In this document: positions 18,579-29,762 of the stretch, piece after piece
Numbering within the stretch: the stretch's first letter is position 1
How the letters are laid out: the number at the start of each line of letters is the position of its first letter
Origin: Oleiphilus sp.
Lineage (GTDB): Bacteria > Pseudomonadota > Gammaproteobacteria > Pseudomonadales > Oleiphilaceae
Assembly (NCBI GenBank): GCA_006212045.1
Contig: PZPK01000009.1
Span: 62,001-126,000, forward strand
Length of the DNA: 64,000 nucleotides
Direction: 5' to 3'
Made by a program: the position numbers and the translations under genes
Notes under the pieces: generated by a model
What the model was told of the DNA's origin: nothing
Seen by the model: only the letters and a program-made list of their open reading frames with translations
Database searches by the model: none

Positions 18579-20046
18579 CCTGACCTCCTTTGCCTTCGGC
18601 CTTGCTCAGCAACCAGGCTGCCAGGCGAGGTGCGATCATGCCAACATTACCAGCGCCTTGTGTCAGTACCAGATCATCCGCTTCCAGTACTTTTTCCAAC
18701 AGTTGTTCCAAAGACTCTTCCGACTCAACATAAAGCGGTTCCATTGCACTGCGCTGACGGATGCTTCGGCACAGGCTTTTACTGTCGGCTCCCGGAATCG
18801 GTTTTTCGCCGGCGGCATAAACGTCCAGCAGCAATAACACATCGACCTGAGAAAGCACCTGCACAAAGTCCTCATAAAGGTCTGAGGTTCGACTGTATCG
18901 ATGTGGCTGGTAAATCATCACGATGCGTTTTTCACCCCAGCCAGCCCTGATCGCCTGAATCGTGGCGTTCACCTCACTGGGATGATGACCATAGTCATCG
19001 ACCAGCATCACATCACGCCCGTCAAGACGATAGTTACCGTAGATCTGAAAGCGACGGCCAACGCCCTGAAACTTGCTTAAGGCCGATTTGATCGCGATAT
19101 CCGCCACGCCCTCATCACTGGCAACTGCGATAGCTGCCAAGGCATTTAGAACATTGTGATGTCCGGGCATCTGCAGGGAAATTTCAAGGTCCGGCAACTC
19201 ACCCGGACGCTTGACTGTAAACCGGTTCAACATGCCACTCTGATGAATATTTGTCGCACGGAAGTCCGCTTCATCCGAAACACCATAGGTAATCACCGAG
19301 CGGGATATTTCCGGAATCAGCGCTTGTACCACGGGATCATCGACACACATCACCGCGGCACCATAAAAAGGCAGGTTGTGCAAAAAATCCACGAAAGTCT
19401 GCTTGAGCCTTGAAAAATCACCGCCATAGGTATGCATATGATCGGCTTCGATATTGGTCACCACGGAAATCATTGGCGTCAAATGAAGAAATGACGCATC
19501 GCTCTCATCGGCTTCTGCAACCAGATAGCGCGACTCGCCCAATTTCGCATTGGTTCCTGCACTGTTCAGACGTCCGCCGATGACAAAAGTCGGATCCAGG
19601 CCAGCCTCACCCAATACAGAGGCAATCAGGCTGGTAGTGGTGGTTTTACCATGGGTACCAGCAATCGCAATGCCGTGCCTGTAGCGCATAATCTCGGCCA
19701 GCATTTCAGCGCGCGGAACAACCGGAACACGCGCTTCTCGCGCAGCCTTCACTTCCGGATTGGTTTCATCAATGGCACTCGATACGACCACCACATCCGC
19801 GTCGTCTACATTTTCGCTGCGATGCCCGATATAAATGGTTGCGCCAAGATGTTCCAGTCGCCTGGTAGATCCCGATTCCTGAATATCTGAACCGGTAATA
19901 TCATAGTGTTGGTTGATCAGGACTTCGGCAATTCCACACATTCCGGAGCCACCAATACCCACAAAATGGATGCGCTGAATACGGCGCATTTCAGGAATGT
20001 CCGCGATCATGCCACCCGGGCTGCGATATGCCGGTGATTTACGCAT
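18571..20046 (-). CDS. murC: UDP-N-acetylmuramate--L-alanine ligase MurC
   Basis: MurC adds L-alanine to UDP-MurNAc with ATP, the first peptide step of peptidoglycan synthesis. The 491-residue protein has the Rossmann start [18 protein letters not shown], the ATP loop [11 protein letters not shown] and the [15 protein letters not shown] segment typical of MurC. The ATG overlaps the murG stop; an internal ATG just before RRIQRIHF would give a protein about 19 residues shorter, nearer the usual N-terminus, so the exact start is open. Confidence 0.97.
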   Translation of the reverse strand: MRKSPAYRSPGGMIADIPEMRRIQRIHFVGIGGSGMCGIAEVLINQHYDITGSDIQESGSTRRLEHLGATIYIGHRSENVDDADVVVVSSAIDETNPEVKAAREARVPVVPRAEMLAEIMRYRHGIAIAGTHGKTTTTSLIASVLGEAGLDPTFVIGGRLNSAGTNAKLGESRYLVAEADESDASFLHLTPMISVVTNIEADHMHTYGGDFSRLKQTFVDFLHNLPFYGAAVMCVDDPVVQALIPEISRSVITYGVSDEADFRATNIHQSGMLNRFTVKRPGELPDLEISLQMPGHHNVLNALAAIAVASDEGVADIAIKSALSKFQGVGRRFQIYGNYRLDGRDVMLVDDYGHHPSEVNATIQAIRAGWGEKRIVMIYQPHRYSRTSDLYEDFVQVLSQVDVLLLLDVYAAGEKPIPGADSKSLCRSIRQRSAMEPLYVESEESLEQLLEKVLEADDLVLTQGAGNVGMIAPRLAAWLLSKAEGKGGQDD

Positions 20047-21121
20047 AGCACAATCTCCTGCAAATATTGGCCACTATTTCGGTTGCGTCCGGTTTTGCCA
20101 GTTTTTTCGCGGCATCGGAGAGCTTCTGTAGCCGGATGGGCTTCTGTAGCAAGGGCACCAGCACATCCGCCAGAGTGCCCGGGTCCAGACTCTGCTGTTG
20201 AAGTATCCAGGCGGCTCCTGCCTGTTCCATGGTTTTGGCATTCAATGTCTGATGATCATCCACTGCATAGGGATAAGGCACCAACACCGCACCCAGCCCC
20301 GCCGCACAAAGTTCGGAAATGGTCAATGCGCCCGCCCTGCAGATGACAAAGTCAGCCCACCGATAGGCTTCGCTCATGTCTTCAATAAAGGCATCAATAC
20401 GCACCTCAAGCTTCTCTCTTTCGTAAAGCGCTCGCGTATCCTTGAGCTTGTTCTCCCCTGTTTGGTGCCACACTTCCGGACGAATCGACTCATCCAGCGA
20501 AGCGATCGCCTTGGGCACGGTTTCGTTCAGACGTGCCGCACCGAGGCTGCCACCCAGGACCAGTATCCGAGCCTGATTTCTATTAGCCATGATGTCCTTG
20601 GGCTCGAAAAAAAGCTGACAGATCTCTTGCCTGATAGGATTGCCCACTACCTGTGTTTCCAGCTGTGGAGGAAAGGCATCCGGGAAAGCCTCCAGCACAG
20701 AGTTTGCAAGTCGGGCGAGTAAGCGGTTGGTCAGGCCTGCAATCGCATTTTGTTCATGTATCACCAAAGGTTTCCCCATGATCTTGGCGGCCAGACCACC
20801 GGGGCCGGAGGCATATCCACCCATACCCAAGACACAGTCAGGATTGACCCGATAGACCACAACCAGAGCCTGCATCAATGAAAGCAGGAGACGGAACGGA
20901 GCCAGCAAGCGCGTTGACAAACCCTTGCCCCGCAGCCCTTTTACCGACAGGCCCCTGAACGGGATATCTGTCGCGCCGATGATGCGCTCCTCCATACCAT
21001 TGCGTGAGCCCATCCATACCACGGCATCACCTTGATAAATCAGGGCGCGAGCCGTTGCCAGCGCCGGGTAGACGTGACCTCCGGTGCCTCCCGCCATGAC
21101 CAGATAGGTTTTGCGACTCAT
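20039..21121 (-). CDS. murG: Lipid II synthase MurG
   Basis: MurG transfers GlcNAc from UDP-GlcNAc to lipid I, making lipid II on the inner face of the cytoplasmic membrane. The 360-residue GT28 protein has the lipid-carrier loop [15 protein letters not shown] at its N-terminus, a second glycine loop [15 protein letters not shown] and the UDP-GlcNAc segment [25 protein letters not shown]. Its ATG overlaps the ftsW stop (ATGA), consistent with coupled translation next to the lipid II polymerase gene. Confidence 0.97.
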   Translation of the reverse strand: MSRKTYLVMAGGTGGHVYPALATARALIYQGDAVVWMGSRNGMEERIIGATDIPFRGLSVKGLRGKGLSTRLLAPFRLLLSLMQALVVVYRVNPDCVLGMGGYASGPGGLAAKIMGKPLVIHEQNAIAGLTNRLLARLANSVLEAFPDAFPPQLETQVVGNPIRQEICQLFFEPKDIMANRNQARILVLGGSLGAARLNETVPKAIASLDESIRPEVWHQTGENKLKDTRALYEREKLEVRIDAFIEDMSEAYRWADFVICRAGALTISELCAAGLGAVLVPYPYAVDDHQTLNAKTMEQAGAAWILQQQSLDPGTLADVLVPLLQKPIRLQKLSDAAKKLAKPDATEIVANICRRLCYA

Positions 21122-22302
21122 TTCGAATCACCTCCCCGGTCATCACTCAGCACCGACTTTCCGCTTTGAAGATCGGAATGAATACGCATCAGAATGCCAA
21201 TACAGATACAACTGACAAGCAAACTGCTTCCGCCGTAACTTACCAGTGGCAAGGTGAGTCCTTTGGTGGGCAACAGCCCCATGTTGACACCCATGTTGAT
21301 GAATGCCTGGATACCAATGAGCAATGCAATGCCGTAGGCCAGAAAAGCAGCGAATATCTGCTGCGCCTTGGCTGCGCGAATGCCGATAAACATCGCTCGC
21401 CATACCAGCACTACAAACAGCGAAATAATGATCAGACTTCCCAACAGGCCAAATTCCTCGGCAGCAATGGCATAGACAAAATCGGTATGCGCCTCAGGCA
21501 GATAGAACTGTTTTTGGACGCTGTTGCCGAGACCAACACCCAGCCACTCCCCACGACCAAATGCAATCAGGGACTGAACCAACTGATAGCCAGCACCAAA
21601 CTGATGCTCCCAAGGGTCGGTATAGCCTATCAACCGTTCAAGTCGATAGGGTTGCAACTGAATCAGGATAAAAACACAGCCCAGACATAACATCAGCAGC
21701 ACCGCAAAACGGCCCAGCTTGGCGCCGCTCAAAAAGATCATCCCGACGTATGCCGCGCCTATCACAACAGCCGCTCCGAGATCCGGCTCGGACAACAGCA
21801 GAAAACCGGCACAGCCAAGCACCAGCATCGGCTTGGCAAAGCCCCACCAGGAAACGCGAACCTCGTCGATGCGACGCACCAGATAACCGGCGAGATATAC
21901 CACAAGAAACAGCTTGGCCAGCTCGGAGGGCTGCAGATTAATGCCTCCGAGTCCAATCCAGCGAGTACTGCCATTAACTTCCCGGCCAACGCCAGGCAGC
22001 AGCACTGCCACCAGCAGCAACAGGGAAACGGCCAACAGCAACCAGCCACTGTTTTGCCACCAGGTGACGGGGATGGTGTAGGCAATGGCTCCGGCACACA
22101 AGGCAATAAATATAAAAATGCCATGGCGAATCACGTAGTGGAACGGATCACCTACATTGGCATCTGCAACATCTATCGAAGCAGAAGCAATCATCACCAG
22201 ACCAATCAGAATCAGTGACATTGCGGTCAGCAACAGCTTCAGATCCAACAACTGGACCGTAAGGAAATGGGAACTGTTCGGGTGCATTGTTCCTGCGGTC
22301 AT
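21118..22302 (-). CDS. ftsW: Septal peptidoglycan polymerase FtsW
   Basis: FtsW is the SEDS-family glycosyltransferase that polymerises lipid II at the septum together with FtsI. The 394-residue protein is a polytopic membrane protein with about ten helices. SEDS features include GVGREVNGSTRWIGLGGINLQPSELAKL, GYQLVQSLIAFGRGEWLGVGLGNS and the end segment GLLPTKGLTLPLVSYGGSSLL. It overlaps murD by four bases and murG by four bases. Confidence 0.97.
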   Translation of the reverse strand: MTAGTMHPNSSHFLTVQLLDLKLLLTAMSLILIGLVMIASASIDVADANVGDPFHYVIRHGIFIFIALCAGAIAYTIPVTWWQNSGWLLLAVSLLLLVAVLLPGVGREVNGSTRWIGLGGINLQPSELAKLFLVVYLAGYLVRRIDEVRVSWWGFAKPMLVLGCAGFLLLSEPDLGAAVVIGAAYVGMIFLSGAKLGRFAVLLMLCLGCVFILIQLQPYRLERLIGYTDPWEHQFGAGYQLVQSLIAFGRGEWLGVGLGNSVQKQFYLPEAHTDFVYAIAAEEFGLLGSLIIISLFVVLVWRAMFIGIRAAKAQQIFAAFLAYGIALLIGIQAFINMGVNMGLLPTKGLTLPLVSYGGSSLLVSCICIGILMRIHSDLQSGKSVLSDDRGGDSK

Positions 22303-23642
22303 AATTTCATGACCTCCTCGCAGAACACATCACCACGCTGCTGAAAATTATCAAACATATCGAAACTGGCGCAGGCCGGCGAAAACAGGACGATATCACC
22401 TTGCTCTGCGATCGCATGTGCGCGCCGCACCGCGTCATGCAATGTATCCGTCATCTCGGCCTGAACCACAGGTTTCAGTGCGTCGAGAAGCAAGGACTTA
22501 TCCCGACCGTACAGCAAGGCCACTTTTCCATAACGCTTCATCGGCGCTTGCAATGCTGAAAGGTCTGCACCCTTGGCCTCGCCTCCGGCCAGCAAGACAA
22601 CCTGACCATCAGCCTGTTCGCCAAAGCTGTTGATTGCAACAACCGTTGCACCCGTATTGGTCCCCTTTGAGTCGTTGATATAGTGAACACCGTTTAAACT
22701 GCGTACGGACTGGCAGCGATGCGGAAGGCCCGTAAACGATTTCAGAGCTGCCAGCATGGCTTCCATGCGCAATCCAACCGCCGAACCGAGCGACAGGGCG
22801 GCCAGCGCATTACTGATATTATGACGCCCTTTCAAAGCGACTTCGTCCAGGGGAATCAGCTGATCATAACTTTTGACGATGTATCTCGTACCCTGGTTTT
22901 CCGACAACCCAAATTTGTCCAGATCCTGACCCGACAGGCCGTAATGAAATATCTGCATGCCTTCTCGGGCCAATGGCTGGCTGAGCGGTTCATCATCATT
23001 CACCACGACTTTTTTCGCGCCCTGAAAGATACGCTGCTTGGCTTGCAGATAAGCCATTCTCGACGGGTAGCGGTCCATGTGATCTTCTGAAATATTCAGC
23101 AGGGCAACGGCCTTGGCATTCAGGTTGGTCGTGGTTTCCAACTGGAAACTGGAAAGTTCCAACACATACAGCTCAACAGAATCATCGAGCAGATCCAGCG
23201 CTGGCACACCGAGATTTCCTCCGACCGCAACACGCGTCCCGTTCAGGCGGGCCATTTCACCCAACAGCGTTGTAACAGTACTTTTGCCATTGGACCCTGT
23301 GATGGCAACGATAGGTGCGCGCGCGTACTCTGCAAACACATCAATATCACCCCGCACCAGAACACCCTGCTCTGCAGCACGGCGAATCTCCTCGGTGGAA
23401 AGTGCAACACCGGGGCTTAACCATATTTCATCTGCGGCCAATAACACCGCCTGATCAAGACCACCAAAAATCAGTTGTTCGCCGCTGAATTCCTCGCGCA
23501 GACTTTCACAATCAGGAGGCGCTTCACGACTATCCATCATCACAAAGCCTCGTCCCTGCCTGCGCAGAAAACGCGCGCAGGAAACCCCCGTTTGCCCGGC
23601 GCCGACGATCACTATTTTTTTGTCTGTCGCGATTAAACTCAC
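22299..23642 (-). CDS. murD: UDP-N-acetylmuramoyl-L-alanine--D-glutamate ligase MurD
   Basis: MurD adds D-glutamate to UDP-MurNAc-L-Ala with ATP. The 447-residue protein has the N-terminal nucleotide fold IVIVGAGQTGVSCARFL, the ATP loop VAITGSNGKSTVTTLLGEM, the LELSSFQLETT segment and HRCQSVRSLNGVHYINDSKGTN with the substrate-binding Asn-Asp-Ser-Lys. It begins 2 bp after mraY and overlaps ftsW by four bases. Confidence 0.97.
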   Translation of the reverse strand: MSLIATDKKIVIVGAGQTGVSCARFLRRQGRGFVMMDSREAPPDCESLREEFSGEQLIFGGLDQAVLLAADEIWLSPGVALSTEEIRRAAEQGVLVRGDIDVFAEYARAPIVAITGSNGKSTVTTLLGEMARLNGTRVAVGGNLGVPALDLLDDSVELYVLELSSFQLETTTNLNAKAVALLNISEDHMDRYPSRMAYLQAKQRIFQGAKKVVVNDDEPLSQPLAREGMQIFHYGLSGQDLDKFGLSENQGTRYIVKSYDQLIPLDEVALKGRHNISNALAALSLGSAVGLRMEAMLAALKSFTGLPHRCQSVRSLNGVHYINDSKGTNTGATVVAINSFGEQADGQVVLLAGGEAKGADLSALQAPMKRYGKVALLYGRDKSLLLDALKPVVQAEMTDTLHDAVRRAHAIAEQGDIVLFSPACASFDMFDNFQQRGDVFCEEVMKL

Positions 23643-23644
23643 GC

Positions 23645-24727
23645 TTATCTCACCTTCAGGGTTGCCAAACCCACCAGAACCAGAACAACGGTGATGATCC
23701 AGAAACGGACAATCACACGCGGCTCGGGCCAGCCTTTCAGCTCAAAATGATGATGCAGTGGTGCCATTCTGAAGATCCGTCTTCCTGTAAGCTTGAACGA
23801 GGCGACCTGCAATATCACGGAGACAGTTTCCATCACAAAAACGCCGCCCATAATGAACAGCACAATTTCCTGGCGCACAATGACGGCAACAATGCCCAAG
23901 GCCGCACCGAGAGAGAGCGCACCAACATCTCCCATGAAAACCTGTGCCGGATAAGTGTTGAACCATAAAAAGCCGAGCCCTGCGCCCACCATCGCACCGC
24001 AAAATATGATCAACTCCCCTGAACCCGGGATATAGGGAATATGCAGATAATTGGCAAAAACGCTGTTGCCTGAGACATAGGCGAACAAACCCAGCGCACC
24101 CGCGACCAGCACCGTGGGCATGATTGCCAGACCATCCAGACCATCGGTCAGATTTACGGCATTACTGCTGCCAACGATCACAAGATAGGTCAGCAGAATG
24201 AATGCCGGGCCCAGCGAGAAGGCAACATCCTTGAATACCGGCACAATCAAGGCCGTTTCCTGGCTCAGGGTGGCGGTGAAATAAAGCGCAAAAGCGGCGA
24301 TCAGACCGCAGACTGACTGCCAGAAGTATTTCCAGCGCGCGGGCAGCCCTCTGGAATTTTTTTCGACCACTTTACGGTAGTCATCTACCCAGCCAATGGC
24401 GCCGAATGAAAGGGTCACAAACAGGGTTATCCATACATATCGATTCCCCAAATCCGACCACAGCAGTGTACTGACAGCAACGGCAACCAGTATCAGTGCG
24501 CCGCCCATCGTCGGGGTACCGGCCTTGCTCAAATGTGATTGCGGCCCGTCATCACGCACCGATTGCCCGATCTGATATTGACTCAGCTTTCTGATCATGA
24601 CCGGGCCAACAAACAGGGATATCAATAAGGCGGTCAGAACGCCCAGAATGCCCCTGAAAGTCAGGTACTGAAATACAGAAAGAAAGCCGATCAGCCCGGA
24701 AAGCTGCTCCAGTAAAAAGTGCAACAT
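23645..24727 (-). CDS. mraY: Phospho-N-acetylmuramoyl-pentapeptide-transferase MraY
   Basis: MraY moves phospho-MurNAc-pentapeptide onto undecaprenyl phosphate, forming lipid I in the inner membrane. The 360-residue, about ten-helix protein has [13 protein letters not shown], the catalytic Asp segments GWVDDYRKV and [22 protein letters not shown] and the [13 protein letters not shown] motif. Its ATG overlaps the murF stop by one base (TAATG). Confidence 0.98.
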   Translation of the reverse strand: MLHFLLEQLSGLIGFLSVFQYLTFRGILGVLTALLISLFVGPVMIRKLSQYQIGQSVRDDGPQSHLSKAGTPTMGGALILVAVAVSTLLWSDLGNRYVWITLFVTLSFGAIGWVDDYRKVVEKNSRGLPARWKYFWQSVCGLIAAFALYFTATLSQETALIVPVFKDVAFSLGPAFILLTYLVIVGSSNAVNLTDGLDGLAIMPTVLVAGALGLFAYVSGNSVFANYLHIPYIPGSGELIIFCGAMVGAGLGFLWFNTYPAQVFMGDVGALSLGAALGIVAVIVRQEIVLFIMGGVFVMETVSVILQVASFKLTGRRIFRMAPLHHHFELKGWPEPRVIVRFWIITVVLVLVGLATLKVR

Positions 24728-26082
24728 TAGTGCAGCCCTCCACGCATAAACTTCACGACCGCTTCCATTCCTGCCATTCGGGAGCCTTTCACCAGAATTA
24801 CCGCAGGGTTTGGCGCCTCCTTCAACAGATATTGCGCTAGAGCCTCTTTGCTCTCAAATGCGCTCGCACCCTGCCCAAAGGTTTCCACCATCTCGTGCGC
24901 GTAGGGACCAAAGCAGCATAATTGGCCGACTCCAAGGTCCCGAGCGTAGGCGGCTACTTCAACATGGTAGTCCAGGGCCTCAGCCCCAAGCTCGCCCATT
25001 TCACCCAGCGCGGCAATCGTCGCACCAGACTGCATCTTCAATACGTCCAGCGCCGCCTTGACCGATATCGGATTAGCATTGTAGCTGTCATCCAGAACTA
25101 CCAGCCCATTGCCAAGCTCCAATCGAGTCATGCGCCCATCTGAGGAATGGAGTGAGGCCAAACCATCCGCAACCTGCTGCATAGAGCAACCACAAACCAA
25201 GGCGAGCGCTGCAGCGGCTGCGGCATTACTGACATTGTGTTTTCCGGGCAGATGAATTGTTACTTGCTGTCTGGCCTGGCCATAGACGAGCTCAAAACTG
25301 GAACCCGCGTCCTGACAATTGATATTGTCTGCAAAAACATCGGCCGTTGAATCCTCTACCGAATAACGAAACAGCTGACAATCTTCGGAGACTCGCTGCT
25401 CCCAGACTGCACATGCCTTATCATCGACATTGAGCACGGCAATACCGGAGTGCTGTATCGTTTCATAGATCTCGCCCTTGGTTTCAACAATGGCTTCGTA
25501 GCTGCCAAACTCACCGATATGCGCCACACCGGCATTCAACACCAAGGCGATATCCGGCTTCACAAATTCGCCAAGGTAGGCAATATCACCGCGACGCCTG
25601 GCACCCATTTCCACGACCGCGAAGCGGGTCTCGGGCTGCATGCGCAACAAGGTTAGGGGAACGCCAATTTCATTGTTAAAATTGCCTTCAGTGGCGACGA
25701 CTGGCCCGGCAAGCGACAGGATGGCATTCAACATATTTTTGGTCGTTGTTTTACCGGAGCTTCCGGTAATCCCTACGACTTTCCCTTCAAATACTTCTCG
25801 GTTCAAAGCCCCCGCGACACCCAGACATTTGCGTGTATCGGCCACCTGAACACCGCTCACTTGCTCTTTCACGACTTCCTCGGTCACGACCGCTAGACAC
25901 CCCATGCTCACGGCATCCTCGATAAACCGGTGTCCGTCAAAACGATCACCCCGCAGGGCGACAAACACCGCATCGCGACAATCTCGGGAATCGGTACTTA
26001 CTTTCTTGTAGCTCAAATCCGATCCGAACAATTGACCATCGCAACGGCTAGATAATTCCGACAAGGTGAATGGCCTAATCAC
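24727..26082 (-). CDS. murF: UDP-MurNAc-tripeptide--D-alanyl-D-alanine ligase MurF
   Basis: MurF adds the D-Ala-D-Ala made by Ddl to the UDP-MurNAc tripeptide. The protein has the ATP loop [16 protein letters not shown], the [15 protein letters not shown] segment and [17 protein letters not shown] in the C-terminal domain. I chose a GTG start at 26082 ([10 protein letters not shown], 451 residues): AGGGGG lies about six bases upstream, the start overlaps the murE stop, and the length matches known MurF. The open frame runs on to 26154, but the extra residues are the murE end read in another frame. Confidence 0.95.
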   Translation of the reverse strand: MIRPFTLSELSSRCDGQLFGSDLSYKKVSTDSRDCRDAVFVALRGDRFDGHRFIEDAVSMGCLAVVTEEVVKEQVSGVQVADTRKCLGVAGALNREVFEGKVVGITGSSGKTTTKNMLNAILSLAGPVVATEGNFNNEIGVPLTLLRMQPETRFAVVEMGARRRGDIAYLGEFVKPDIALVLNAGVAHIGEFGSYEAIVETKGEIYETIQHSGIAVLNVDDKACAVWEQRVSEDCQLFRYSVEDSTADVFADNINCQDAGSSFELVYGQARQQVTIHLPGKHNVSNAAAAAALALVCGCSMQQVADGLASLHSSDGRMTRLELGNGLVVLDDSYNANPISVKAALDVLKMQSGATIAALGEMGELGAEALDYHVEVAAYARDLGVGQLCCFGPYAHEMVETFGQGASAFESKEALAQYLLKEAPNPAVILVKGSRMAGMEAVVKFMRGGLH

Positions 26083-27625
26083 AGACGGCCCCCTGTTCTT
26101 CATCCGGTGATGCGTCCATCGCCTTTCTGGCGACTTCGATATCACTGAAGTCAATGCGTTTGTGATCTATCTCCTGGTATGACTCGTGCCCCTTGCCCGC
26201 CAGCACAACAATGTCGTCAGGCTTTGCAGTCCGCAGCAAGTTTTCAATGGCTGTCGCACGACCATGAATCACCTCAACCCCGCGCTCGGAAGCAAATCCC
26301 TTCAGGATGTCTTCGACAATCGCCTTGGGGTCTTCCGTTCTGGGGTTGTCATCGGTCAACACAATGTGGTCCGCCAGCTTGTCTGCGATTTTGGCCATTT
26401 CGGCGCGCTTGCCGGGATCTCTGTCCCCGCCACAACCAAACATCAAGTGCAGCTGACCCTGACAATAGGGACGAACGGCTTCAAGCAGATTCTCCAAAGC
26501 ATCGGGCGTATGTGCATAATCAACGACAACAGCCGCAAAGCCCGGCTTGCGAATCATTTCCATACGTCCCCTTACCGGACGAATTTCTGAAGCTTGCTCC
26601 AATTTCTCCAGCGAACCGCCAAGCCCGGTGCACACACCCATCGCCGCCATAAGGTTGGAAAGATTAAAACGACCGATCAGATCGGAGCGGAGCTCAAAAC
26701 GGCCTTCCGGCATGTTGATTTCCGCGTATATGCCCAGATCCATTGGTTTGGGCTCTGCCAGAATAAGCGAGCAATTATTGAAGACCGAGCCTGAACGGCT
26801 TTCACCCTTGATGCTATAACCGATCACTTCAACGGAAGGATCCAGCGCGGATAGAATGGTTTCGGAATAGGGGTCTGCAATATTCAGGACGGCAAATTTC
26901 AGACCCGGCCTCTCAAACAGTTTCCGCTTTGCTCTCCCGTACTCTTCCATGGACCCATGATAATCGAGATGATCCCGCGTAAGATTGGTGAATACCGCGC
27001 CTTCAAAAAGCACTTCATCAACACGCCCCTGATCCAGGCCATGAGAAGAAACCTCCATAGCGACACAGTCCGCACTGCTGTCACGCATCTCTGCGAGGTA
27101 GCGATGCACATCAATCACGCTCGGCGTGGTTCTTTCGAGCGCGCTGAGCCCCGAATCAGAAAAGGGAAAACCGTAACCGAGGGTACCAATCACCCCGGTT
27201 TTGAAACCGTTCAACTGCAGCAATTGTGCGATATAGTGGCTCACTGAGGTCTTGCCATTGGTGCCTGTCACACCAATCACTTTGAGGTCGTTTGCAGGCT
27301 TCTGAAAAAACCGGCTTGCCAGCCGGCCCACCACTTTTCTGAGGTTGGGAAGATAGAGCTCAATCGCCTGACCGGACTCGTGCACTTTGCCGTTAAGCAC
27401 ATTACCTTCGACCAGAACCGCATTGGCACCTTTCTCTATCGCCTCTTGCAAGTGATCCTGAGCGCTGTAATTTTCCCCGGACAGCGCAATAAACAGGTCG
27501 CCAGTTTTGACTTGGCGGCTATCAATCTGTAAGCCATGTATCCGGGTATCGAGAACCGCAGGCACCGGGCAAATTCCGTCCAGTAATCGTGACAAATCAG
27601 TGGTGTAGGTATGATGCTTTGTCAT
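26075..27625 (-). CDS. murE: UDP-MurNAc-L-Ala-D-Glu--meso-diaminopimelate ligase MurE
   Basis: MurE adds the third amino acid of the wall peptide. The 516-residue protein has the ATP loop VIGVTGTNGKTSVSHYI, the ERTTPSVIDVHRYL segment and the amino acid selectivity motif DNPR (426-429, in LTDDNPRTEDP), which marks meso-diaminopimelate users rather than lysine users. It starts two bases after the ftsI stop. Confidence 0.97.
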   Translation of the reverse strand: MTKHHTYTTDLSRLLDGICPVPAVLDTRIHGLQIDSRQVKTGDLFIALSGENYSAQDHLQEAIEKGANAVLVEGNVLNGKVHESGQAIELYLPNLRKVVGRLASRFFQKPANDLKVIGVTGTNGKTSVSHYIAQLLQLNGFKTGVIGTLGYGFPFSDSGLSALERTTPSVIDVHRYLAEMRDSSADCVAMEVSSHGLDQGRVDEVLFEGAVFTNLTRDHLDYHGSMEEYGRAKRKLFERPGLKFAVLNIADPYSETILSALDPSVEVIGYSIKGESRSGSVFNNCSLILAEPKPMDLGIYAEINMPEGRFELRSDLIGRFNLSNLMAAMGVCTGLGGSLEKLEQASEIRPVRGRMEMIRKPGFAAVVVDYAHTPDALENLLEAVRPYCQGQLHLMFGCGGDRDPGKRAEMAKIADKLADHIVLTDDNPRTEDPKAIVEDILKGFASERGVEVIHGRATAIENLLRTAKPDDIVVLAGKGHESYQEIDHKRIDFSDIEVARKAMDASPDEEQGAVCD

Positions 27626-27627
27626 AG

Positions 27628-29367
27628 TCAGCCCCTGTCCGGATCAAGCTCGCCACGTCTCGCGTAGACCGACGAATCGCTTCGCCACTCTGTGTCCGGA
27701 AACACCTCCAACAGACGCATGGTCTCCGACACCACCCGTGAAAACACCGGTGCAGCCACTTCGCCACCGTAATATTCCTCGCCCTGGGGCGCATCAATAA
27801 CAACAACCATGGCGATCACGGGCTCCTCTGCCGGCGCTATTCCCGCAAAAATTGCCTTGTACTCGCTGTCTTCATACCCCTGCTCGCCTACCCGATGAAC
27901 CGTTCCGGTTTTTCCTCCAACGCGATACATAGGTACCTGTGCCCGGGTTCCAGACCCACCTTTTGCAACGACCGCAGCCATGGCCTCACGCACGGCACGT
28001 GATACCGGTCGACTCAGAACCTGCTCTGCTTGCGCGCCTTGCTCTGTTTTAATCAATGAAAGCGGGTACTTAAGTCCACCATTACCCAAAATCATGTATG
28101 CCTGAGCCAGTTGCAAAGCCGTTGTACTAAGGCCATAGCCATAGGAGAGTGTGGCGACCTCAATCGGCCGCCACTCAACGGGGTGCGGGAGGTATCCAAT
28201 ACTTTCCCCCGGAAAACCAATGCCTGTATCCTGACCAAAACCCAGCCGATAAAACATGTCCCAAACGACTTCTCCGCTCAGATTCAAGGCCATTTTAGAG
28301 ATGCCGACATTGCTGGATTTGGCAATGGCTGTGCGCACATTCAGAGTTCCGTAGTTTCTCGCATCCCGTATCGTTTTGCGCCCCAAACGCAGGTAGCCCG
28401 GGTCGGTATCCAACCAGGTATCCAGGGTAAACCTTCCGGACTCCATGCCCGCTGCCAGTGTTGCCAGTTTCATAGTAGATCCCGGCTCGAACACATCGGT
28501 AATCGCTCGGTTTCGCAAATGCGCTACGTTGAGCTGCTGACGATTATTCGGATTGTAAGAAGGCTGATTCACCATCGCCAGGATCTCGCCACTATGGATA
28601 TCGAGCACCACGATCGAGCCTGATGCGGCCTTATGAGTTTCGACAGCCGCTTTCAGTTCGCGATAAGCGAGATACTGGATGCGCATGTCGAGCGACAAGG
28701 CAATGTCTTTACCGGGCTGGGAAGCCTTGATCGTGCCCAACTCTTTGATCACACGACCTTTTCGGTCTTTCATTACTCGGCGTGACCCCGGGTAACCGGT
28801 GAGCCAATCGTTGTAAGACAGCTCGACACCTTCCTGGCCGCGCTCATCGATGTCGGCAAAACCGACAACATGAGACGCAACCTCTCCGGCTGGATAGAAG
28901 CGCTTGTATTCAGTACGCCCGAAGATACCCGGCAAATTCAAAGCCTTTACCGCAGACACTTCGTATGGCGCCATCTTGCGCTTGAGGTAGACAAAGCGCT
29001 TATGGCGGCTGTTCTCGATCTTGCGCCGCAACCAGCGCTCACTTACATCGAGCGTCTCGGCCAATGCTCGATACTGCAGATCAGACAAGGCCACCAATTG
29101 CGGATCTGCATAAATGGTTTCTACTGGCGCGCTGATCGCCAATGGCTTGCCATGCCGATCGCTGATCAAACCCCTGTGCGCATCAATCGGTTCCAGCCTG
29201 ATTGCTCTCGCATCGCCCTGACTCATCAGAAATGACTGATCGACGACATGCAGCTGCACTGCGCGCGCCAGCAAGGCGCAGGCAGCCAAGGCCATGCATC
29301 CGGCGAGCAAGTACACCCGCCATCGGATCAGGGCGGCTGAAGCTTCACTATCGTTACGCGCAGTCAT
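27628..29367 (-). CDS. ftsI: Septal transpeptidase FtsI (PBP3)
   Basis: FtsI is the class B penicillin-binding protein that cross-links peptidoglycan at the septum with FtsW. A short tail and one membrane helix (about 17-36) are followed by the pedestal domain and the transpeptidase domain. Active-site motifs are S297-TMK in FEPGSTMKLA, SSN (351-353) and KTG (486-488, in GGKTGTV). At 579 residues it is the usual length. It overlaps ftsL by four bases and lies two bases before murE. Confidence 0.97.
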   Translation of the reverse strand: MTARNDSEASAALIRWRVYLLAGCMALAACALLARAVQLHVVDQSFLMSQGDARAIRLEPIDAHRGLISDRHGKPLAISAPVETIYADPQLVALSDLQYRALAETLDVSERWLRRKIENSRHKRFVYLKRKMAPYEVSAVKALNLPGIFGRTEYKRFYPAGEVASHVVGFADIDERGQEGVELSYNDWLTGYPGSRRVMKDRKGRVIKELGTIKASQPGKDIALSLDMRIQYLAYRELKAAVETHKAASGSIVVLDIHSGEILAMVNQPSYNPNNRQQLNVAHLRNRAITDVFEPGSTMKLATLAAGMESGRFTLDTWLDTDPGYLRLGRKTIRDARNYGTLNVRTAIAKSSNVGISKMALNLSGEVVWDMFYRLGFGQDTGIGFPGESIGYLPHPVEWRPIEVATLSYGYGLSTTALQLAQAYMILGNGGLKYPLSLIKTEQGAQAEQVLSRPVSRAVREAMAAVVAKGGSGTRAQVPMYRVGGKTGTVHRVGEQGYEDSEYKAIFAGIAPAEEPVIAMVVVIDAPQGEEYYGGEVAAPVFSRVVSETMRLLEVFPDTEWRSDSSVYARRGELDPDRG

Positions 29368-29762
29368 TTCACCAATTCAACTTTACTGGAAGCTGGTAGC
29401 ACCATCTTCAAATCTTCTCTCGCAATCGACTCAATACGACTGGGAGAGCTCCAGGCACTTTCTTCCAAAAGAAGTTGCGCCCACTCAAGCTGAAGCTGAT
29501 CGTTCTGCTCCAGCAAAATTGCCTGTTCCGAAAACAACTGACGGCACAAATGCGATGAGTACACCACACCGATGGCAGACATCAGCAATATCAGCAACAA
29601 GCCACTCGTTACCAAAACGTCGCGGATCGACAGGCCGCTGACAAAACGCACTGTCAGGCGCTTCTTGGCCATCAAGCCATCCAGCAATGCCGCGGGGCTC
29701 CTGAGCAGCATATAGCCTCTATGCTCCAGTAACGCCCGAATAACCACATCATATCTAAGCAT
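29364..29762 (-). CDS. ftsL: Cell division protein FtsL
   Basis: FtsL is a small bitopic membrane protein that, with FtsB and FtsQ, activates FtsWI. The body has one helix, VLVTSGLLLILLMSAIGVVYSS, then a periplasmic leucine-zipper region and the LEESAWSSPSRIESIAREDL segment typical of FtsL. The start is uncertain. The ATG at 29762 overlaps the rsmH stop and has GGAG ten bases upstream (132 residues). A later ATG at 29672 (MAKKRLTVRF, 102 residues) gives the more usual length but a poorer ribosome site. The frame runs on into rsmH to 29825, which is not used. Confidence 0.85.
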   Translation of the reverse strand: MLRYDVVIRALLEHRGYMLLRSPAALLDGLMAKKRLTVRFVSGLSIRDVLVTSGLLLILLMSAIGVVYSSHLCRQLFSEQAILLEQNDQLQLEWAQLLLEESAWSSPSRIESIAREDLKMVLPASSKVELVK